Positions 1 to 4,558 of a DNA stretch of 5,190 nt are shown piece by piece. The first letter of the stretch is position 1; every line of letters starts with the position of its first letter. The stretch covers positions 1 through 5,190 of the forward strand of contig JAATVN010000017.1 in NCBI GenBank assembly GCA_014523595.1, in the 5' to 3' direction. This stretch comes from Nitrososphaerales archaeon TH5888. GTDB lineage: Archaea > Thermoproteota > Nitrososphaeria > Nitrososphaerales > Nitrososphaeraceae. Under the pieces are notes generated by a model, which did no database searches, was not told the origin of the DNA, and worked only from the letters and a program-made list of their open reading frames with translations. The position numbers were made by a program, and so were the translations under genes.

Positions 1-1151
1 ACTTTTCTCGATACCTTCCTCCCTTTAATAACAAGTGACGCTTCGATTAGATCTTCTAATCGTGAATTTGTACATGAGCCTATGAAGACTCTATCAATAT
101 GAACATCAGTCATTGGAGTACCTGGTTCCAAATTCATGTATTCCAGAGCTCTGATAGCTAATTTCTTCCTATTTTCATCACCTTTTGCAAATTGTTCAGG
201 CGAAGGTACGGAGTCAGTTATGTCAACCACCATAGATGGGTTGGTTCCCCAAGTTATCTGAGGGGCAAGTTCGTCAACATTAATTGTTTCAACTCTATCA
301 AATTTTACATTCGCATCGCTCTTTAAGTTGGTTTTCCAAAAGTCTATCAATTTATCCAGTTCTGATTCTTTGGGAGCGTATCTTCTTCCTCGCAGATAGT
401 TAAATGTAGTTTCATCAGGGGCAATTAAACCGGCTCTCGCTCCGCCTTCGATAGACATATTGCATATTGTCATTCGCTGGTCCATTGATAGTGCAGAAAT
501 TACATCTCCCCTGTATTCGATAACAGTTCCAGTACCTCCATCGGTTCCTATTTTACGAATAATGTTGAGTATTATGTCCTTGGAAGTTATAGCATGGCGT
601 TTTTTTAGATTCCCTTCCATATTGATTAGGAATGATTTTGGCTTGTACATCCATAAGCACTGAGTAGCAAGAACATGTTCGACTTCACTCGTTCCTATTC
701 CAAAAGCAAGGGCCCCAAATGCACCATGCGTCGACGTATGACTGTCACCACAAACTATGGTAGTGCCAGGGAGTGTGAAACCAAGCTCTGGTCCAATTAC
801 ATGAACTATGCCCTGATCCGGGCTGGTCATATCATAGATAGCTATTCCAAATTCTTCGCAATTTCTGCTTAGCGTTTCAAGTTGTGTCTTTGATACCTCA
901 TCGACAATAGGGAGTGATCTGCTTTCAGTAGAGACATTATGATCTGTTGTTGCTATTGTTAAATTAGGGCGCCTAACTTTCCTGCCACTCTGCTTTAGAC
1001 CAGCAAAAGCTTGGGGAGATGTAACTTCATGTATCAAGTGCCTATCAACATAGATTAACGAAGGGCCACTAGAATCGCCAGCATTTTCATTCTGACTACT
1101 ATCTATAACTACATGACTATCCCAGATCTTGTCAAAGAGGGTTTGTTGCAA
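1..1151 (-). CDS. leuC: 3-isopropylmalate dehydratase large subunit (LeuC), C-terminus cut by window edge
   Basis: This is the large subunit of isopropylmalate isomerase, a 4Fe-4S enzyme of the aconitase family. With LeuD it converts 2-isopropylmalate to 3-isopropylmalate in leucine synthesis. The minus-strand frame is open for 383 codons with no internal stop. It starts MQQTLFDKIWDSHVV and then shows, in order, YVDRHLIHEVTSPQAF, the TIVCGDSHTSTHGAFGALAFG block (about residues 125-145), APDETTFNYLRG, APQITWGTNP, and VFIGSCTNSRLEDL near residue 360. Cys360 in the last block is the first of the three cluster cysteines; the other two and roughly 85 C-terminal residues would lie beyond position 1. 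The start is TTG at 1149-1151. The next upstream in-frame stop is at 1164-1166 with no ATG or GTG between, and the N-terminus aligns with LeuC proteins there. A TATA-like box about 29 nt upstream suggests a leaderless transcript. From memory, the block spacing resembles the longer bacterial-type LeuC more than the shorter archaeal type. LeuD is not in view. Confidence 0.96.
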   Translation of the reverse strand, partial: MQQTLFDKIWDSHVVIDSSQNENAGDSSGPSLIYVDRHLIHEVTSPQAFAGLKQSGRKVRRPNLTIATTDHNVSTESRSLPIVDEVSKTQLETLSRNCEEFGIAIYDMTSPDQGIVHVIGPELGFTLPGTTIVCGDSHTSTHGAFGALAFGIGTSEVEHVLATQCLWMYKPKSFLINMEGNLKKRHAITSKDIILNIIRKIGTDGGTGTVIEYRGDVISALSMDQRMTICNMSIEGGARAGLIAPDETTFNYLRGRRYAPKESELDKLIDFWKTNLKSDANVKFDRVETINVDELAPQITWGTNPSMVVDITDSVPSPEQFAKGDENRKKLAIRALEYMNLEPGTPMTDVHIDRVFIGSCTNSRLEDLIEASLVIKGRKVSRK

Positions 1152-1202
1152 TATTATATATTGTTAGTTAAATCGGAATATAATCATATTACTTATTGCA
1201 AC
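1145..1202 (-). promoter_or_regulatory. leuC promoter region bracketed by a 9-bp inverted repeat
   Basis: On the minus strand ATTATATT (1177-1184) is centred about 29 nt upstream of the leuC TTG, the usual archaeal TATA-box spacing for a leaderless transcript. GTTGCAATA (1145-1153, covering the start codon) and TATTGCAAC (1194-1202, upstream of the TATA box) form an exact inverted repeat around this promoter. The arrangement looks like paired operator sites, but no regulator is identified and the operator role is inference. Confidence 0.4.
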
Positions 1203-1237
1203 CATTTTTTGAAGGCGATTGTATAGTAAGTAATAAT

Positions 1238-1270
1238 GCTTAAATCTAGTATTCACAGGAATTAATTTCA
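1238..1270 (+). promoter_or_regulatory. psmB promoter (TATA-like box)
   Basis: The sequence GCTTAAATCT (1238-1247) is centred about 28 nt upstream of the psmB ATG, which fits an archaeal TATA box with transcription starting at or a few nucleotides before the start codon. An AGGA at 1257-1260 lies 10 nt before the ATG and could be a weak ribosome-binding site if the transcript does have a leader. Nothing else recognisable lies between the leuC promoter and this box. Confidence 0.45.
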
Positions 1271-1939
1271 ATGTTTCAGCACGACAATAAGAACTATGAA
1301 GAATACGTTATGAATCATATAAAGAAAGGAACGACTACCTGTGCATTGACATGCAAAGATGGAGTTGTACTAGCTGCAGATACAAGAGCTAGCGCAGGTT
1401 ACTTTATTGTAGACAGAAATGTTATGAAAATTCAAAAGATAGACGAACATTTAGGCATGACAATTGCTGGAGGTGTCGCTGATGCTCAAAACTTGGTTGA
1501 TCTTTTGCGCTATAATGCAAATTTGTATAGATTGTCAAATAGAGGACGACTAATTCCTGTAAAATCTGCTGCAAGACTCTGTTCTAATGTTCTGTTCAAT
1601 CAAAGATACTATCCTTATTACGTACAGATCATTATGGCAGGATTTGATAAAAATGGTGAAGGTTCACAAATATACAATATTGATTTGTTCGGATCTATGA
1701 CCAGTGAAAGATTTATCTCAACTGGTAGCGGTTCTCCGGTTGCATACGGCTACCTAGAATCAGAATATAAAAAAGATCTCGGTGTAAATGAAGCATACAA
1801 GATAGCTATACAAGCAATTGCAGCTGCTATCAGAAGGAATTCTGGAACTGGTGATAGCATAAATGCTGTCATTATAGATAAAGATGGATATAGAGATCTG
1901 TCCAAGGAAGTAAAGGACGCAGTACAGGCAGTATACTGA
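1271..1939 (+). CDS. psmB: Proteasome beta subunit (archaeal 20S core, N-terminal threonine hydrolase)
   Basis: This is a beta subunit of the 20S proteasome core, which degrades unfolded proteins fed in by an ATPase ring. The 222-residue product has a 20-residue propeptide ending KKG, then TTTCALTCKDGVVLAAD. Autocleavage after Gly20 would expose Thr21 as the catalytic Thr1. In mature numbering Asp17, Arg19 and Lys33 are present, as are the MTIAGGVADAQ block, the YNANLYRL stretch and the STGSGSP loop that carries the Ser129 equivalent. The helper motif normally written R-D-S-A-S-G reads R-R-N-S-G-T-G here, so the Asp166 and Ser169 equivalents are Asn (precursor residue 190) and Thr (193). The subunit should be processed and probably active, but perhaps with altered kinetics. 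No alpha subunit gene is nearby, and archaeal proteasome genes are often scattered. The ATG start gives a propeptide of plausible length and sits about 28 nt after a TATA-like box. The gene appears monocistronic. Confidence 0.97.
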   Translation: MFQHDNKNYEEYVMNHIKKGTTTCALTCKDGVVLAADTRASAGYFIVDRNVMKIQKIDEHLGMTIAGGVADAQNLVDLLRYNANLYRLSNRGRLIPVKSAARLCSNVLFNQRYYPYYVQIIMAGFDKNGEGSQIYNIDLFGSMTSERFISTGSGSPVAYGYLESEYKKDLGVNEAYKIAIQAIAAAIRRNSGTGDSINAVIIDKDGYRDLSKEVKDAVQAVY

Positions 1940-1954
1940 TACCTCCAAATCTCC

Positions 1955-1960
1955 TTTTTT
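1955..1960 (+). terminator. T-tract terminator after psmB
   Basis: A run of six T residues (within CTCCTTTTTTATC) begins 15 nt after the psmB stop codon. Archaeal RNA polymerase commonly terminates at such oligo-T tracts without a hairpin. A 10-bp palindrome, CAGTATACTG, overlaps the psmB stop codon (1929-1938) but is too far from the T-run to make a classical hairpin terminator. Confidence 0.4.
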
Positions 1961-2060
1961 ATCAATTTAACCGAACTGCTGTTATTGTTGAATGAATGCG
2001 TAAATTAACTAATCATCTAGAACTGCCAATTCAAACAAGAGTTCAGCAATTTATGATAAA

Positions 2061-2231
2061 TTGATTAATACACAAGATAGGAAATATCAAAAAATCAAAG
2101 GAGAGGTTAAGAGGTTTATTAGAAAAAATAAAAAAATAGATCATTTGACCATTTTAAATAGCTTGAAGATAGACTACGACACACTAATGCGCATATTGGA
2201 TGAATTAAAGAGTAAGGGTAATCTGAAATAA
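2061..2231 (+). CDS. Small winged-helix-like protein (56 aa), hypothetical
   Basis: I do not recognise this as a named gene. A short plus-strand frame codes for 56 residues beginning MINTQDRKYQKIKGEVKRF and ending DELKSKGNLK. Three helical stretches are visible: KIKGEVKRFIRKN (about 11-23), HLTILNSLKI (28-37) and DYDTLMRILDELKSKGNL (38-55). This is the pattern of a small winged helix-turn-helix domain, and the composition is lysine-rich. The frame is open back to an in-frame TAA at 2010-2012, with no ATG or GTG in that stretch; TTG at 2061 is the only usual start. That TTG overlaps, as TTGA, the stop of a 22-codon ATG frame (1996-2064), which could mean translational coupling or a frameshifted longer gene. 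The TAA stop (2229-2231) directly abuts the stop of the convergent nuclease gene. DNA binding is inferred from the helix pattern only. Confidence is moderate that it is coding and low for the exact start. Confidence 0.5.
   Translation: MINTQDRKYQKIKGEVKRFIRKNKKIDHLTILNSLKIDYDTLMRILDELKSKGNLK
2123..2136 (-). terminator. Oligo-T tract, candidate terminator for the convergent nuclease gene
   Basis: On the minus strand this stretch reads T7-A-T6 and lies about 95-110 nt beyond the stop codon of the nuclease gene. It is the strongest minus-strand T-tract downstream of that gene, so it is a plausible archaeal termination site. On the plus strand the same bases encode Lys-Asn-Lys-Lys in the small winged-helix ORF, so the tract may simply reflect lysine codons. 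Confidence 0.35.
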
Positions 2232-2942
2232 CTACTTGAGATGTTCTAGCAATGTTTTCTGATTTTCTTCATCAACATCATTATATGCATTATCCAGTAT
2301 TTTTCGTATTCTTTGGGCACGTGCAGTGCCAAATCCAGGAATTTTGGCCAATTCAGCAGCTGAAGCATTTAATGCTCTTTTTGGAGTGTTAAATTCCTTT
2401 AACATTTTCACAGCAAACATACCACCAACTCCAGGCAATGAAGAAAGAACAGATAGTTGTTGTATTTGTTCCGAGGTCTGCTTTCTGATTTTTCGTAAAA
2501 GTGGTCCATATGAATATTTTCTAGATAACTTGTTGGCAATTGCGATGAGAAAGCTCGTGGTATGTTCTATATTTGGTGTATGAACTAAAGGTATCTTGAA
2601 ATCCAAAACAACTGTGATTAATGAATCATAAACTAGTTGAATTTTTTGATCATAGCTACGGAAAGATTTTTCAGATTCAGTTTTCAGATCCTCTATTATA
2701 TCCCCTTCAACAATTAATAGAGGTGATGAGAAATGTTTTACGAGTTGCGAACACTGAATGAATAATCTTCCATCATAAAAGGAACTTAAAAGATCGGATA
2801 TTGTTTTTCTTTCAATCGCTACATTATTAAAAACGATATAGTCACCAACCTTCAAAGTAGCAAAATCTACAAAAACACCTGATTGCCTGAGCAATTCTGG
2901 AATGCCACTGTTTCTTTCTCTTTTATCGACTACTATTCTCAA
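2232..2942 (-). CDS. xpf: XPF/MUS81-family structure-specific endonuclease (ERCC4 nuclease plus tandem helix-hairpin-helix)
   Basis: This is a short, helicase-free archaeal XPF, a nuclease that cuts 3'-flap, fork and related branched DNA during repair and replication restart, usually as a dimer. In the 236-residue form, the nuclease domain covers about residues 1-140. It has the VVDKRER strand (Asp6, Glu9), Lys-Val-Gly-Asp-Tyr (Gly33, Asp34) and the family signature E-R-K-x-x-x-D (Glu44, Arg45, Lys46, Asp50). A linker leads to two helix-hairpin-helix motifs with SLPGVGGMFAVKML (about 178-191) and KIPGFGTARAQRIRKIL (about 210-226), as in the XPF (HhH)2 DNA-binding domain. The C-terminus QKTLLEHLK resembles a degenerate PCNA-interacting peptide, which crenarchaeal XPF proteins carry there. 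The start chosen is TTG at 2940-2942, which gives MRIVVDKRER. It has a GGTAG 7 nt upstream and is compatible with a TATA-like tract at 2975-2983. An alternative TTG at 2970-2972 would add ten residues (MVQYFLGRCN) but lies too close to that tract. Confidence 0.93.
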   Translation of the reverse strand: MRIVVDKRERNSGIPELLRQSGVFVDFATLKVGDYIVFNNVAIERKTISDLLSSFYDGRLFIQCSQLVKHFSSPLLIVEGDIIEDLKTESEKSFRSYDQKIQLVYDSLITVVLDFKIPLVHTPNIEHTTSFLIAIANKLSRKYSYGPLLRKIRKQTSEQIQQLSVLSSLPGVGGMFAVKMLKEFNTPKRALNASAAELAKIPGFGTARAQRIRKILDNAYNDVDEENQKTLLEHLK

Positions 2943-2974
2943 ATTGCATCTACCAAGAAAATATTGTACCAAAG

Positions 2975-2983
2975 TTTTAAAAA
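2975..2983 (-). promoter_or_regulatory. TATA-like box for the xpf gene, overlapping the tRNA 3' T-tract
   Basis: On the minus strand this reads TTTTTAAAA. It is centred about 37 nt upstream of the TTG at 2942, which would place transcription initiation about 10 nt before that start. It is also the first oligo-T run (T5) after the 3' end of tRNA-Thr, 18 nt away, so it may double as the tRNA terminator. Both roles are inferred from position and composition. Confidence 0.35.
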
Positions 2984-3000
2984 TATTGATGTTAAATTAG

Positions 3001-3073
3001 AGCCTCTAGTGGGACTCGAACCCACGACCTAAGGTTTACGAAACCTTCGCTCTACCAACTGAGCTATAGAGGC
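3001..3073 (-). tRNA. tRNA-Thr (anticodon CGT)
   Basis: The minus strand folds into a complete cloverleaf. The acceptor stem GCCTCTA pairs with TAGAGGC over 7 bp. The D arm is GCTC-AGTTGGTA-GAGC. The anticodon stem AAGGT/ACCTT encloses the loop TTCGTAA, with anticodon CGT reading the threonine codon ACG. After the variable bases AGGTC, the T arm is GTGGG-TTCGAGT-CCCAC. The discriminator base (complement of 3001) is T, and CCA is not encoded, so it must be added after transcription. There is no intron at the usual site 3' of the anticodon. The gene lies upstream of the nuclease gene on the same strand and may or may not be cotranscribed with it. Confidence 0.97.
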
Positions 3074-3217
3074 ATATGTCATGGATACATTTGCAATCAT
3101 ACAACCAATTAAACTATTTTCTAATTCAATGATATATTTACTACAAATGATTATCGAATTCATCTCGACTTGGTTATAAAACAAGATTAAATAGTTGAAA
3201 ATTCAAGTTTTTCTAAA
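3074..3217. promoter_or_regulatory. Divergent promoter region between tRNA-Thr and the phosphohexomutase gene
   Basis: This 144-nt AT-rich stretch holds no ORF I can support. On the minus strand GTTTAATT (3107-3114) is centred about 37 nt before the tRNA 5' end, so it could be its TATA box with a short 5' leader. On the plus strand ATTAAATA (3186-3193) is centred about 28 nt before the GTG at 3218, which suits a leaderless mutase transcript. TTATAAA (3174-3180) is an alternative that would give a leader of about 15 nt. A dyad, TTGAA-AA-TTCAA, lies at 3195-3206 between box and start codon. Confidence 0.4.
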
Positions 3218-4558
3218 GTGAAAATTTCAATTTCTGGTATTAGAGGCATCTTTAATCAAGACCTTAATTTAAATAATATCATAAATTTTTCCAGATTGTT
3301 TGCCTCTTTTATTATTAATAATTCCATTAATTCTGAAAAGAAATGTTTAGTGGCAAGAGATACCAGACCTTCAAGTGATATAATTCTTCGGACAGTATTA
3401 GCGGCCATTATGGAAAAAGGGATCGATGTCTTTGATTTAGGTGTAGCTCCAACACCCTTTGTATTTCGTGAATCAATTAAATATGGTAACGCTATAATAG
3501 TAACAGCTTCACATAATCCTTTAGAGTGGAACGGTTTAAAATTTGTAATTAATGGAAGAGGAATCTTCGAAGAGGAACTTGATTCAATTCAACAACAAGA
3601 TGCTACATCTAGTACAGGATTTGGGAAATCATATCACATAAATTCAAAGTATATACTTGATATTCTTGAATTTATGAGAAAGAATAGATATCTTGATGAC
3701 GGTAGAAAAAGAACAAATACAGTTGGCTTAGATCCCGGAGGAGGAGCTATATCTTCATTTATTCCAAAACTATACGATTCATTGAATCAGGATTTCTTGT
3801 CAGTAAATGACATTGCTGGTATTTCGTCAAGATCCCCTGATCCCACGACTGATGATCTTTTTGAATTGAGGAAGCTTGTTTTATCCAAAAAGTTAGATTT
3901 AGGTTTTGCATTTGACATGGATGCTGACAGGCTTGTGGTCGTAGATAGAAATGGGAACAAACTCTCAACAGATCTCACACTTTTGTTATGTATTGCAAGT
4001 ACATTGTATCACGGAGCAAAAAAATTTGTAGTCAGCATAGATACAAGTAATGCTATTGGACATATGGTTACTGATCATGGCGGAACTTTGAACTATTCAA
4101 AAGTTGGAGAAGCTAATGTAGTGAAACAATTGCTCAACTTGCAAGCAGATGCGGGCGGTGAGGGAAGTAGTGCAGGATTCATCATGCCAAAATTTAATAT
4201 GTGTAGAGATGGCATATTAGCCAGCGTAATCATTTCCTCATTAAATGAAGATCTCTATAACGATTGTATAGAAATTGCTTCAAATTACTCAACAATTAGA
4301 TCAAAAGTTCCAATAGAATCAAATTTTCAGAAAGCAGTCATTGAAAAATTCGAGGAAAAATATAAGGCAAAATCTTTTCAGATAATAAAAATGGATGGTA
4401 CGAAAATATTAATCGATGATAAATCTTGGATCCTGATTAGATCTTCTAATACAGAACATGCAGTTAGAATTTCAGTGGAATCATCTCCAGATAATGCATT
4501 ATCTATTTTTAACGACGCTAAGGAAAAGGTACAATCTATTTATGAAGAGATTAAATGA
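3218..4558 (+). CDS. glmM: Phosphoglucosamine mutase / phosphomannomutase family protein (alpha-D-phosphohexomutase)
   Basis: This cytoplasmic enzyme moves phosphate between C6 and C1 of a hexose. The most likely reaction is glucosamine-6-phosphate to glucosamine-1-phosphate on the way to UDP-GlcNAc, but the sequence does not exclude mannose or glucose phosphates. All four domains are present in 446 residues, the normal length. SGIRGIF is at residues 6-12. The phosphoserine loop VTASHNP is at 95-101 with catalytic Ser98. DPGGGA (172-177) opens domain 2. The magnesium loop DMDADR (233-238) supplies Asp233, Asp235 and Asp237. The sugar loop GGEGSSAG spans 313-320. The C-terminal phosphate-binding loop is R-S-S-N-T-E-H-A-V-R (408-417), where Asn411 and His414 replace the common Gly and Pro. 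The start is GTG at 3218, placing MKISISGIRG at the family's N-terminus, with a TATA-like box about 28 nt upstream. It overlaps thiL by 17 nt, so the two are surely cotranscribed. The symbol is my best guess within the family. Confidence 0.92.
   Translation: MKISISGIRGIFNQDLNLNNIINFSRLFASFIINNSINSEKKCLVARDTRPSSDIILRTVLAAIMEKGIDVFDLGVAPTPFVFRESIKYGNAIIVTASHNPLEWNGLKFVINGRGIFEEELDSIQQQDATSSTGFGKSYHINSKYILDILEFMRKNRYLDDGRKRTNTVGLDPGGGAISSFIPKLYDSLNQDFLSVNDIAGISSRSPDPTTDDLFELRKLVLSKKLDLGFAFDMDADRLVVVDRNGNKLSTDLTLLLCIASTLYHGAKKFVVSIDTSNAIGHMVTDHGGTLNYSKVGEANVVKQLLNLQADAGGEGSSAGFIMPKFNMCRDGILASVIISSLNEDLYNDCIEIASNYSTIRSKVPIESNFQKAVIEKFEEKYKAKSFQIIKMDGTKILIDDKSWILIRSSNTEHAVRISVESSPDNALSIFNDAKEKVQSIYEEIK

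Noticed and set aside
661..840. Higher G+C in part of leuC (about 45-52% by hand count of three lines), a possible sign of transfer
   Set aside because: Other leuC parts are near 30%, and the conserved loops of the mutase gene also rise to 43-47%. The pattern follows conserved Gly/Ala-rich motifs and not gene origin.
460..872. Two plus-strand open frames of about 65 codons
   Set aside because: Both lie antisense to conserved blocks of leuC, and their translations look like random shadow sequence.
1929..1938. Palindrome CAGTATACTG at the psmB stop codon as a hairpin terminator
   Set aside because: The stem would be very short with no loop room and is 16 nt from the T-run, so it is more likely incidental.
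1750..1965. Overlapping minus-strand frames of 62-71 codons
   Set aside because: They are antisense to the conserved C-terminal part of psmB and show no motif of their own.
2326..2583. An 85-codon plus-strand frame
   Set aside because: It is antisense to the helix-hairpin-helix region of the nuclease gene, which is clearly the coding strand.
3759..3978. Minus-strand frames of 63-69 codons within the mutase gene
   Set aside because: They are shadows of the sense frame that encodes the DMDADR metal loop.
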